Below, in pieces: positions 54,338-62,676 of a DNA stretch of 64,000 nucleotides (positions are counted from its first letter, which is position 1; each line of letters opens with the position of its first letter). The stretch is from CAIJXB01 sp964455905 (GTDB lineage Bacteria > Chlamydiota > Chlamydiia > Chlamydiales > Rhabdochlamydiaceae). Location: contig CAYVYN010000002.1 in NCBI GenBank assembly GCA_964455905.1, forward strand, positions 186,001-250,000. Direction: 5' to 3'. The notes beneath the pieces were generated by a model that worked only from the letters and a program-made list of their open reading frames with translations, was not told the DNA's origin and made no database searches. The position numbers were made by a program, and so were the translations under genes.

Positions 54338-55141
54338 CTAAGTAAAAAATAGCGGAAAACCCAAAAAATTATCAGGGACAGGAGGAACTCTTCTTAGGTA
54401 AGATGGGATCTCCACCAAGAGAACTTCGTTTGTTGCTGGCAAGACGCTGTTTATATAATCGATCATTGTTATTTTTTCTTCTATTTGAGCGTCCCAAGAA
54501 CCGGTTAAGAGAAGAGCTTTCTTAAAAAAAAATTGAGCTTTTTCTTTATTGCCTTTTTCAACAAAAGACATGCCCTTTGCGACATAAGCTTTAATGAGCA
54601 ATTCTACTAATTGAATTTTAAGATACAAAATGCCGGGCTCTGTTATTCTTTGAATTGATACTTCGGATTTTTTTAGGTAAGAGCGCTCTATGAGTTCCTT
54701 GATAAGATAAAATAAAATCCGACTTGAATATTTCGCTTTGGTTGCATTGAATTTTTGAGCCACTTTTTCTGTTGAAATTTGAAGGAAGACTTCGTATGCC
54801 ATTTTTGCATAAGGGGTAGAGAGCATATTCTTTTTTATTGCCTCTTCACACGTTTCTAACTCAAAGTCAGCATGGCAAAAAGCATTAATTATGTTTTTTA
54901 AAAGTGTCGAATGCTTTAAAGGGATCGTGGCTTTTATATTAGAGACTTGCCATTTAAATGACTTATTAGTTTCCGAAGATAAGATAGGTAACTCTTTTAA
55001 GAGAGACAAAAGAAAAGAATGTTGAGAATGACACAGATAACTTTTGCAACTCAAAAATAAACATTTTTGCTCTTCTGATTCTAAAAAGTTCGTTATATAT
55101 CGCGCTATTTCAAAAGGAAGAAGAGTTAATTTATCAGGCAT
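54338..55141 (-). CDS. F-box-like protein with TPR-like region
   Basis: This encodes 267 residues. The N terminus (LTLLPFEIARYITNFLESEE then CLFLSCKSYL) has the spacing of an F-box, similar in style but not closely to the F-box/LRR proteins of this window. A later stretch (KAYVAKGMSFVEKGNKEKAQ then FFFKKALLLT) fits one tetratricopeptide repeat. There is no signal peptide. The weak ribosome region before the ATG is duplicated as two 24-base repeats. It lies upstream of menC and downstream of the frameshifted exonuclease in the same direction. A role as host-directed ubiquitin-ligase adaptor is inferred from the F-box only. Confidence 0.65.
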   Translation of the reverse strand: MPDKLTLLPFEIARYITNFLESEEQKCLFLSCKSYLCHSQHSFLLSLLKELPILSSETNKSFKWQVSNIKATIPLKHSTLLKNIINAFCHADFELETCEEAIKKNMLSTPYAKMAYEVFLQISTEKVAQKFNATKAKYSSRILFYLIKELIERSYLKKSEVSIQRITEPGILYLKIQLVELLIKAYVAKGMSFVEKGNKEKAQFFFKKALLLTGSWDAQIEEKITMIDYINSVLPATNEVLLVEIPSYLRRVPPVPDNFLGFPLFFT

Positions 55142-55189
55142 AATATATCTTTTTTCACCGTTTTAAATATATCTTTTTTCACTGTTTTA
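55142..55189. repeat. two direct 24-base repeats in the F-box/TPR gene leader
   Basis: Two copies of a 24-base unit (55142-55165 and 55166-55189) differ at one position. They lie directly before the start codon at 55141 and just after the end of the upstream frame. Confidence 0.75.
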
Positions 55190-55190
55190 T

Positions 55191-55838
55191 TTATATATAT
55201 ATGTGTTCTTTAGGATTAAATTCTGGATTTAAAGTTGGGCTGGGGACTCTAAATCCTTCTAAAGGAGGTAGCGGGGAGGAAGATCTTTCAATCCTTCTTT
55301 TTTTTGTTTGTTTTGCCTCTAACTCGGCTTCTTCTTCTGCTATGTAACTTCTTAGTGCTTCTGAAAAACTAACGGAAGTATGTTTCACATGTTCAATGAT
55401 TTTTTTCGTTCCTTTTCCAGGGTGAGCTAAATGAGCGAGGCTAGGGATTACGGCCGCAGGGTTTAAGGGGCTAAAAACGGATTTTAAGCATTTTTCTAAT
55501 AAACTTACATCTGAAACAGCTTCGTGGTCTTGTTTTTCATCTGCGCCTAGATGATTTGAAAATCGCGCATGAGTTTCCAATCTGTTGTTAGGTATTTTAC
55601 GATTTCCAGCCCGAATACTGCTGAAAAGGTGCATTGAATCAAAAAAACCGATATTTTTTTTGTTTCGTAAACGTTTTAAATCTTCTCCGACTAAAAGACC
55701 AGCTTGGGTGAGTAGGATATCGTCAAAAAAGGATCCATTGTGAGCCACAAAATACACTTTAGGTTCGCAAAAAGTAACTTTAGGATTTTTTTCCATGGTT
55801 TTACGAAATACTTGTGAGTTTTTTATCCATAAATGCAT
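55191..55838 (-). CDS. C-terminal half of a frameshifted double DEDDh exonuclease
   Basis: This 215-codon frame starts at an ATG without a ribosome site and continues the second exonuclease domain broken off in the preceding frame. It contains YFVAHNGSFFDDILL (third Asp block) and KQDHEAVSDVSLL (His and last Asp of DEDDh), followed by a Lys/Arg and Ser/Pro-rich tail (SSSPLPPLEGFRVPSP). Coding-like sequence extends upstream of the ATG in this frame (VWQSMHLW), which fits the exonuclease fold. It is best read as part of one gene with the frame at 55823-56803, joined by a -1 shift near 55840-55855. It is therefore a recent pseudogene, a sequencing error or a programmed shift. Confidence 0.7.
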   Translation of the reverse strand: MHLWIKNSQVFRKTMEKNPKVTFCEPKVYFVAHNGSFFDDILLTQAGLLVGEDLKRLRNKKNIGFFDSMHLFSSIRAGNRKIPNNRLETHARFSNHLGADEKQDHEAVSDVSLLEKCLKSVFSPLNPAAVIPSLAHLAHPGKGTKKIIEHVKHTSVSFSEALRSYIAEEEAELEAKQTKKRRIERSSSPLPPLEGFRVPSPTLNPEFNPKEHIYI

Positions 55839-56803
55839 GCTTTGCCAGACAGAAGAAGGTCTGGCGCCTCTTGAAGCATTTCATTAGTAATTCCATGAAT
55901 TCGAGTGGCCGATTCCGGCATAGGAACACCTGAATTTACAAGAGAACTAAATGTTTCTTCTAAAATAGAGGGATCTTCAAATGGAGATAACACCTTTGCT
56001 CCTATTTGTGCTATTTGTGGCGTTTTATAGTAGTGACAATGACTGTTAGGGGGGATTTTAGAAAATAAACCTGTTGTTTCAACGTCATAAAGAACGACGA
56101 CAGAAAGCTCTCTTGGCCTGCTTTCAAGTTCATTTATCGCTCTTAGCCTTTTGATAAGACTTTCGTTAGCGACTAATAAAGGGTCGTATTTTTTTATTAA
56201 TGTCGCAACGGCTAGTTCTGGATCGGCTGATTGTATGGCTGTATTAAACTCTTCCATTCGATCTGCTGTTTGAAAGCTTCTGAAAAATACATTTTGAATT
56301 TCTTTTGCCCAAGCTACATCGGCCCTAGCTCTATGAAGGTTAGCTGGGACAGCTCTAACCCCTAAAGACATGGCTAATCTATATTGTGTAATTCCTGTAG
56401 GATAATCAAGGTTTTGAGCAAGTTGTAAAAGATCAAAAAAACGAATGTTGTTTTTAAGTTCTGGAGTGTGAAAACGGGCGCAGTTCAATTGTAAAACTTG
56501 TTTATCCCAGTTATGAACGTTAGCTCCAATAAAAAAAGCAGTATCTTGATCACTAGTTGATAATTCTACAAAACTGTTCATAGAAATCATTGCGTTGAGA
56601 AAACTATGACGCAAGGTGGCTGTTGGCTTTTCATAAGTGCGTCGGTTTTTTGCAAACTCGGATTTTTTTATGTAGACTGTAAAGCATTCTCTTGTTTTAG
56701 CATCTCTTAAACTCATCTCTGTGATGTTTGTGTTGTTTAAATCTTTATCGTCTGTTTCACAATCAAATGTATACAATCTCACACAAGACCTAGTTGAAAT
56801 CAT
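55823..56803 (-). CDS. N-terminal part of a double DEDDh 3'-5' exonuclease, frameshifted
   Basis: This encodes 326 residues. Residues ~8-175 form a first DnaQ/RNase T-like domain: YTFDCETDD (Asp/Glu pair), GANVHNWDKQVLQL, FFDLLQLAQN and HRARADVAWA. A linker of about 60 residues follows, then a second, more canonical domain begins with LYDVETTGLF at about 238, PQIAQIGA and TRIHGITNEMLQEAP. Translation then ends in LLLSGKACIYG, which does not belong to the fold, while the missing half of domain two continues in the -1 frame. DEDDh exonucleases degrade DNA or RNA from the 3' end. Two such domains in one chain are unusual. The target is unknown. Confidence 0.72.
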   Translation of the reverse strand: MISTRSCVRLYTFDCETDDKDLNNTNITEMSLRDAKTRECFTVYIKKSEFAKNRRTYEKPTATLRHSFLNAMISMNSFVELSTSDQDTAFFIGANVHNWDKQVLQLNCARFHTPELKNNIRFFDLLQLAQNLDYPTGITQYRLAMSLGVRAVPANLHRARADVAWAKEIQNVFFRSFQTADRMEEFNTAIQSADPELAVATLIKKYDPLLVANESLIKRLRAINELESRPRELSVVVLYDVETTGLFSKIPPNSHCHYYKTPQIAQIGAKVLSPFEDPSILEETFSSLVNSGVPMPESATRIHGITNEMLQEAPDLLLSGKACIYG

Positions 56804-56898
56804 AAATCACTCCATTATTTTTTGATTTTTCGCTCGAGGATTATTGACAAATTTTTAATCTTTACAAGGGAAAAATTCAATCAAATCAAAGATTATTG

Positions 56899-57294
56899 TT
56901 ATAATAAAAAGTTTTCGGCAGGAGGTCTTTCGCAAATGCCAAAAAGAGCTTTTTTGGCTATTTTAACGGCATTTGGCCCTGATAGATTGTTAAGTAGTAT
57001 ATAACTACGCACTTCTTCTATTGCTTCTTCTTTAAACTTTTTAAGATCTTCTTCTTCCCACCAAAAATGATTGCGTGGAGGGCGATTTTCTTTTTGAGTA
57101 TTCTCTTTAATGAAAACAACGCAGTGCCTTTTTGCAAAACTGACTTTTAAAGGTTTGGAATGAGATTGGGAAGTTTCGGGTCCGACGTCTCTCCAGGTTC
57201 GGTTCATCCAAATGCTACTATCTGTTGGTTGATCTAAAATTTGAGTTTTAGTCTGATTTTTTAAATATAAAGAAGTATAACCGTTAAATATCAT
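56899..57294 (-). CDS. small protein of unknown function
   Basis: This encodes 131 residues. It shows a middle segment with VSFAKRHCVVFIKEN, then RNHFWWEEEDLKKFKEEAIE and a helical C-terminal part (EVRSYILLNNLSGPNAVKIA). No signal peptide or membrane segment is visible. I do not recognise the family, though the WWEEEDL...FK block looks like a conserved motif. It lies 95 bases upstream of the exonuclease gene on the same strand and may be cotranscribed. Confidence 0.65.
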   Translation of the reverse strand: MIFNGYTSLYLKNQTKTQILDQPTDSSIWMNRTWRDVGPETSQSHSKPLKVSFAKRHCVVFIKENTQKENRPPRNHFWWEEEDLKKFKEEAIEEVRSYILLNNLSGPNAVKIAKKALFGICERPPAENFLL

Positions 57295-57572
57295 TTAATC
57301 ACCTTTTTTAAAGTAGTTGCAAAATGGTATTCTAAGTAATCTTTTATGAAAAGTGAATTGCGATTTAAATATAATGTTAACAAAAAATTAGAAATTTATC
57401 TGATATCGTACTGTTTTGTCTGGTTGAGAGGGATTCGTTACGACTAGTATTTTATAATATTTTATTGATTTATTTTATTTTCATTAAAATTATATGTTTC
57501 TCATGTAATTTAGTGTTTAATTTTATATAAAATAGTTTTATTCTTTTTTGTAAAAAATCAAAGAGACGAAAA

Positions 57573-59387
57573 ATGAATAATATAACAAGGGTATTAGAAG
57601 AAGCTGAGAGTTTAAATATTAGGTTAATGGATCCTGAAATGACTTTTTTCCGATCTCAGGCTGACACTAAAAGATTTTTTAGAAAGTTCTTGGATAGGGC
57701 ATTATGCTGTATTTCAAATGATAGCTTAATCGATCCGCGAATAAGGATCTTTCGAGCGGATCCTGAGGCTAAAAATCGCGCGGAGCGCTCTTTGGAAGGA
57801 TTTCTTGAAGAAGCATCTCCCTATGCACTAAATGAAGAACTACGCCCTTTTTTACAATCGCTTAGGAAAACGTGCTTGTTAATAGGTCTAGGAGAGACTA
57901 GCTTTAGAATTCAAAAGTTTGTAAGACCCATATTAACACTTCCTCCAGAGATGCTTAATACTATAATGGAATTTTTGTCTCCAAAAGACCTTCATGAAAT
58001 GGCCTTAAAATCAAGGTTCTTAGCAAGGTTGTCGGATAATGAAAAACTTATTAGGATCAGTGAGGGAGAAACTGTTAGAAAATTGGGGCTAACAGAAACC
58101 TCTTTACTTGCTTTGTTAAAAAGAAAAGGTACATTTCAAATACACTGTTTGAATTTAGATCGTCTTATAGTTGGGAATGTTGTCACGCTGTTACATTTAT
58201 GCCCCAAAATTCACACTTTATCAATTGTTAATTCCGATTTTGATAGCATTACCGCGCGGCAAATTGTCTCGTATCACAACATATATAATTTAAATCTTAG
58301 CAAGAACCAGCTAGGTGCTGAGGGCGCTAGAGCTATCAGCCTGATGCAGGGGGTCCGTGTCTTAAATCTTAGCGAGAACCAAATAGGTGATGAGGGGGCT
58401 GATCAAATTAGTAGAATGTCTAGCGTGATGAGTTTGAATCTTAGTTATAACCAAATTACGGCCTCGGGCGCTTTAGCCATTAGTCAGATGCACCGGGTGA
58501 TAAACTTGTATCTTAGCAAAAACCAGATAGGCGATGAAGGAGCTATAGCAATCAGCAGAATGCCCAATGTGACGATCTTGGATTTTGAATCAAGTGGTAT
58601 ACGTGGCGATGGTGCTATGGCGATCAGCCAGATGGGTACTTTGACAAATTTAAGTCTTGCTCATAACAAAGTCCGAGATCGGGGAGCCTTTGAAATCAGC
58701 AAAATGCATAGTGTGACGAGCTTAAATCTTGAAGAAAGCGGTATAGGCGCCGATGGCGCTATGGCAATTAGCCAGATGCGTACTTTGACGTCTTTAAGCC
58801 TTGCACATAACGAAGTCGGGGATCGGGGAGCTTTTGAAATCAGCAAGATGCATAGTGTCACAAGCTTGAACCTTGGATATAATAAGATAAGCACTCAAGG
58901 CGCTCGCGTTATAAGTGAAATGCCTAATCTAATAATGTTAGATCTTAGTTGGAACCTAATACCTTTAGAGGGGATTAAAGCGATCAGCTGTATGTACCAA
59001 TTGAAGATTTTGGATCTTAAAGGCAACCGAATAGACAATGATGGGGCCAGAGCTATTGGTAAGATGCCTAACATAAAGACCTTGAAGCTTTCTTTTAACT
59101 TGATAGGCGTTGAGGGTGCTATGGCTATAGGGCAAATGTCTAATGTGGAGACCTTAAACCTTCAAGAAAACAATATAGGTGATGTAGGCGCTGCATACAT
59201 TAGCACAATGTTTAATCTGACGAGCTTAGATCTTACTCAAAATAGTATAGGCGATGAGGGCGCTCGAGAGATAGCTAAAATGCCTAAATTGAGAACCTTA
59301 CATCTAGGAAGAAACAGTATCGACAAACAATTTAGAAATCAATTTCGTCAACAACTAAAGGAAAGGGGCGTTACAGTTGCCTTTTGA
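57573..59387 (+). CDS. F-box-like/LRR protein, array copy 1 (604 residues)
   Basis: A GAGA-type site precedes the ATG. An F-box-like segment (LPPEMLNTIMEFLSPKDLHE) lies at about 127-146. It is followed by the family linker (KLGLTETSLLALLKRK, LLHLCPKIHTLSI) and then about 15 leucine-rich repeats of 24 residues to the C terminus, each of the form L.L..N.I...GA..IS.M. The protein ends with the capping segment LKERGVTVAF. This is the longest family member. Repeats 5-6 and 7-8 are near copies of each other. No signal peptide. The design copies eukaryotic F-box/LRR substrate receptors of SCF ubiquitin ligases; a secreted role is inferred. The 278-base gap upstream is AT-rich and holds only a TATAAAAT-like element near the start. 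Confidence 0.85.
   Translation: MNNITRVLEEAESLNIRLMDPEMTFFRSQADTKRFFRKFLDRALCCISNDSLIDPRIRIFRADPEAKNRAERSLEGFLEEASPYALNEELRPFLQSLRKTCLLIGLGETSFRIQKFVRPILTLPPEMLNTIMEFLSPKDLHEMALKSRFLARLSDNEKLIRISEGETVRKLGLTETSLLALLKRKGTFQIHCLNLDRLIVGNVVTLLHLCPKIHTLSIVNSDFDSITARQIVSYHNIYNLNLSKNQLGAEGARAISLMQGVRVLNLSENQIGDEGADQISRMSSVMSLNLSYNQITASGALAISQMHRVINLYLSKNQIGDEGAIAISRMPNVTILDFESSGIRGDGAMAISQMGTLTNLSLAHNKVRDRGAFEISKMHSVTSLNLEESGIGADGAMAISQMRTLTSLSLAHNEVGDRGAFEISKMHSVTSLNLGYNKISTQGARVISEMPNLIMLDLSWNLIPLEGIKAISCMYQLKILDLKGNRIDNDGARAIGKMPNIKTLKLSFNLIGVEGAMAIGQMSNVETLNLQENNIGDVGAAYISTMFNLTSLDLTQNSIGDEGAREIAKMPKLRTLHLGRNSIDKQFRNQFRQQLKERGVTVAF
58590..58877 (+). repeat. two tandem 144-base repeats within array copy 1
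   Basis: Bases of about 58590-58733 and 58734-58877 encode two nearly identical pairs of LRRs (GDGAMAISQM...DRGAFEISKMHSVTSLNL and ADGAMAISQM...DRGAFEISKMHSVTSLNL). Similarity at the DNA level shows a recent duplication of two repeat units. Confidence 0.8.
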
Positions 59388-59529
59388 AAGGATAATTAGG
59401 AACTGTAGCGATCAGCGCTATCTCTAAAATTTAGCTGAATAACTTTTAAACTTTTTTGTTTGTGTTGGTTTTTTTTGTATAATACATGTAAATATGCGAA
59501 ACTTTTGTGGTTCTATTCTAAGGAGAGAA

Positions 59530-61065
59530 ATGGATAATATAAGTAGTTTTAGGTTAATAGAATCCCATCAGGAGTTAACGAGCCTTTCCCAATTTGAAAG
59601 CGAAGAATCAAGAAGAGTTGTCTTAGAAAAACGTTTTTTAGTACATGAAAAAACAATTCAATCGCTCGTAACTCCTATATTAAGACTGCCCATGGATACC
59701 CTTATAAATATAGCTGAGTTTTTATCTTTAAAAGATCTTTGTTCATTATATGCAACATCAAACCCGTCAAACTATTCCTTAGCCAAAGCTTCAGATCAAG
59801 CAAAACTTATTAAGATTAGTAAAGGCGAGTCCATTAAATTATTTGGCTTAGAAAAAGATCCCTCATTCGCATTATTAAAAAGAAATGAGGGAATTAAAAT
59901 CAAATGGTTGAACTTGAGTAATGTTAAAAAAATAGAGATAGACTCATTGTTAGATCTCTGCCCTGAAATTGAAGCCTTATCAGCTGGTAATTGTTCTAGT
60001 TTTAACATTCATGTAGCAAAGAAAATTGCCTCGTATCAAAATATACGAGCTTTAAATCTTAGCTACAACCAATTAGATGACGAAGCTGCTATAGTTATTA
60101 GTACAATGGCTAATCTGAGAAGTTTAAATCTTGGAATTAACCAGATACAAGATGCGGGAGCTATAGCTATTAGTACAATGGCTAATCTGAGAAGTTTAAA
60201 CCTTGCACTTAATCAGATACAAGATAGGGGAGCTATAGCCATTAGTACAATGGTTAACGTGATGAGCTTAAATCTGGGAGGTAACCGAATTTCTACTGAG
60301 GGAATTAAGTCCATTCGATTAATGCATAATGTTACAACCTTGAATCTTAAAGGTAACCGAATCTCTACAGAGGGGATTGAATCGATTGGATTAATGCATA
60401 ATGTTACAACCTTGAATCTTACTAGTAACCGAATCTCCGTTTTGGGTATTAAGGCCATCGAGATGATGACTTCCATTACAAATTTGGACCTTTCTTTCAA
60501 CGATATAGATGATGAGGGTGCTACTTTGATTAGCTTAATGCCTAATCTGAAAATCTTGAATCTTAAGCACAACAGGATAAAAGTAAAAGGTGCTAGAGCG
60601 ATTAGCCAAATGGATCAGCTAACGAGTTTAAATCTTAGCGCTAATTCGATAGATGTTGAGGGCGTGACAGCTATCAGCGAGATGCGTCTATTGAAAATCT
60701 TGCACCTTTCTCGTAACAGAATCGATCGAACTAATCTTGAGGGGGCTCCATTTGTGAGAGCTTATATATTAAAGACAGAGATATGTTTTCGGGGGGTTAA
60801 AGACCTCAGCAAAATGCATTGGGTCGAAAGCCTGGATCTTGAAGGGAACCGTATAGGTAATGACGGAGCTAAAGTTATTAGCTCAATGTTTAATGTGAGG
60901 ATTTTAACTCTTTTAGATAACCGGATAGGCGATACGGGTGCTAGAGCTATAAGTAATATGCCTTGTTTGAGAAAGTTGGATATTGCAAAGAACAAAATAA
61001 CCGTGCAACTTATAAATCAGCTCAGCCAGAAGTTTGAAGAAAAGGGTATTCTATTTAATTTTTGA
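59530..61065 (+). CDS. F-box-like/LRR protein, array copy 2 (511 residues)
   Basis: The ATG at 59530 has an AAGGAG site and is preferred over an upstream in-frame ATG at 59494; a TATAAT box lies at 59478-59483. The F-box-like segment (LPMDTLINIAEFLSLKDLCS) is at about 55-75. The linker includes LLDLCPEIEALSAGNC and IASYQNIRALNL. About 12 LRRs of 24 residues follow, interrupted after the tenth by a ~30-residue irregular stretch (EGAPFVRAYILKTEICF), then GILFNF at the end. Two adjacent pairs of repeats are still very similar in DNA (60091-60234 and 60281-60424), showing recent unit duplication. Predicted role as for the other family members. Confidence 0.85.
   Translation: MDNISSFRLIESHQELTSLSQFESEESRRVVLEKRFLVHEKTIQSLVTPILRLPMDTLINIAEFLSLKDLCSLYATSNPSNYSLAKASDQAKLIKISKGESIKLFGLEKDPSFALLKRNEGIKIKWLNLSNVKKIEIDSLLDLCPEIEALSAGNCSSFNIHVAKKIASYQNIRALNLSYNQLDDEAAIVISTMANLRSLNLGINQIQDAGAIAISTMANLRSLNLALNQIQDRGAIAISTMVNVMSLNLGGNRISTEGIKSIRLMHNVTTLNLKGNRISTEGIESIGLMHNVTTLNLTSNRISVLGIKAIEMMTSITNLDLSFNDIDDEGATLISLMPNLKILNLKHNRIKVKGARAISQMDQLTSLNLSANSIDVEGVTAISEMRLLKILHLSRNRIDRTNLEGAPFVRAYILKTEICFRGVKDLSKMHWVESLDLEGNRIGNDGAKVISSMFNVRILTLLDNRIGDTGARAISNMPCLRKLDIAKNKITVQLINQLSQKFEEKGILFNF
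60091..60424 (+). repeat. recently duplicated 72-base LRR units within array copy 2
   Basis: Units at 60091-60162 and 60163-60234 are near copies (TIME: ISTMANLRSLNL), and units at 60281-60352 and 60353-60424 are another near-identical pair (MHNVTTLNL). The period is exactly 72 bases, one LRR. Confidence 0.75.
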
Positions 61066-61092
61066 AAATATCAGGTAGCTATAAAAAGAAAA

Positions 61093-62550
61093 ATGGATAA
61101 TCTAAAAAGTAGCCTTTTAATAGGAAAAAAAACGAACTTAACTAGCAGCTTAATCAATCCGAGAAAGCGACTTCCTCGTTCTGATTCCGACGTTAACCTT
61201 CGAATTAAGTGCTCTGTTGAGGGAATTTTTGAGCAGTCGCCTCCTGATATACTAAATCAAGAATTGGATCGTTTTCTAAAAAAACCAAAAACATGCTTTT
61301 TGGTGGAGGATGAAGCGTCAGGATTAAGAACTCCAACTCCGGTAAGCCCCATATTAAAACTTCCGCTTGAAATTCTTACGATTATAGCTGACTTTTTACC
61401 TCCAAAAAACCTCCATAAATTCGCTGTAACATCAAAGTTCCTAGCAGAGGCATCGGACAGGCAAAAACTTATTAAGATTGGTGTAGGGGAGTCTATTAAT
61501 AATCTAGGCTTAACGGAAATTTCTTTACTAGCGTTATTAAAAAGAAAAAAGGAATTTACAATAAAAAGCTTTATTTTAGATAGTGTTACAGTTGTAGACA
61601 TCGTTTCCTTGTTAAATTTACATCCTGAAATTCATACTTTATCTGGTGCGAACTGTCGATTTAACAATCTTGTGGTAAACGAAATTGCCTCTTACCAAAA
61701 CATACGCGAGCTAAATCTTAGTGGCAATAGAATAGGCAGTGGCGGGGCTGTAGCCATTAGCAAAATGTTCAACCTGACGATATTGGATCTTAGCTGTAAT
61801 AAAATAGGTACAAAGGGTGCTATAGCAATCAGCGCAATGCCTAATATAACGAATTTATCTCTGGGATATAACCGTATACGTGCTCAAGGGATCGTAGCCA
61901 TCAGCCAGATGATTAGGGTGACGACCTTGGTTCTTTCTGGTAATAAGATAGGTGATGAGGGGGCTACAGTCATAAGTCGAATGCATAGGCTGAGAAGCTT
62001 AATACTTATAGATAACTTGATAGGAGCTATCGGGGGTAGAGCGATTAGCAAAATGGTCAATCTCAATCTACTAGATCTTAGTTTTAATCGGATAGGAGAT
62101 GAAGGTTCTATAGCTATCAGCACAATGCATGGTCTCACGACTCTAAATCTTGCAGATAACGAAGTAGGCTATAGAGGTGCTGCTCAGATTGGCGCAATGA
62201 CTAATTTAACAAGCTTAGATCTTGGATATAACCGTATAGGTCTGGTTGCAACTCGAGTTATAAGTCAAATGCCTTTTTTGACTACATTAGCTCTTGATTG
62301 GACCTCTATAGGCAATGAGGAGGCTAAAATAATTAGCAAAATGACTAATTTAACAAGCTTAATCCTTGATGGCAATGATATAGGTGATGAAGGAGCTGCC
62401 GCTATCAGCACAATGCCTAAGATAATAAGCTTGAATCTTGAACACAATAAGATAGGCGATGAAGGAGCTAAATTCCTAAATAGAATGTCAAATCTAATAA
62501 CCTTAAGCCTTGAAGGGAATTGGATAACAATCAATTTGAAGAAGGGGTGA
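61093..62550 (+). CDS. F-box-like/LRR protein, array copy 3 (485 residues, C-terminus frameshifted)
   Basis: This starts 27 bases after copy 2 with only a weak ribosome site, so it is probably cotranscribed. The F-box-like segment (LPLEILTIIADFLPPKNLHK) is at about 90-110, followed by the family linker and about 12 LRRs of 24 residues. The protein stops at NWITINLKKG, without the usual capping segment. In another frame, CAA at 62532 onward reads QFEEGVISSVF then stops at 62565-62567, which matches the end of copy 2 (KFEEKGILFNF). The last repeat therefore carries a deletion or frameshift. The bulk of the LRR domain is intact, so the protein may still function. Confidence 0.83.
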   Translation: MDNLKSSLLIGKKTNLTSSLINPRKRLPRSDSDVNLRIKCSVEGIFEQSPPDILNQELDRFLKKPKTCFLVEDEASGLRTPTPVSPILKLPLEILTIIADFLPPKNLHKFAVTSKFLAEASDRQKLIKIGVGESINNLGLTEISLLALLKRKKEFTIKSFILDSVTVVDIVSLLNLHPEIHTLSGANCRFNNLVVNEIASYQNIRELNLSGNRIGSGGAVAISKMFNLTILDLSCNKIGTKGAIAISAMPNITNLSLGYNRIRAQGIVAISQMIRVTTLVLSGNKIGDEGATVISRMHRLRSLILIDNLIGAIGGRAISKMVNLNLLDLSFNRIGDEGSIAISTMHGLTTLNLADNEVGYRGAAQIGAMTNLTSLDLGYNRIGLVATRVISQMPFLTTLALDWTSIGNEEAKIISKMTNLTSLILDGNDIGDEGAAAISTMPKIISLNLEHNKIGDEGAKFLNRMSNLITLSLEGNWITINLKKG

Positions 62551-62676
62551 TTTCATCTGTTTTTTGAAAATTCAGAGCGTTGCATCTTACAAAATAAATT
62601 GTAAATCAAATACAATACATTTCGTGCAAATTTTTCTAGAATAAATCGCAACCAGAATACAGTATAAGGATTAAAA

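Noticed and set aside
60213..60572. Repetitive antisense frames in the LRR genes (also 58661-58894, 61884-62138, 62265-62534, 63258-63521)
   Set aside because: They mirror the 72-base LRR periodicity of the plus strand and have no ribosome sites. They are shadows of the F-box/LRR genes.
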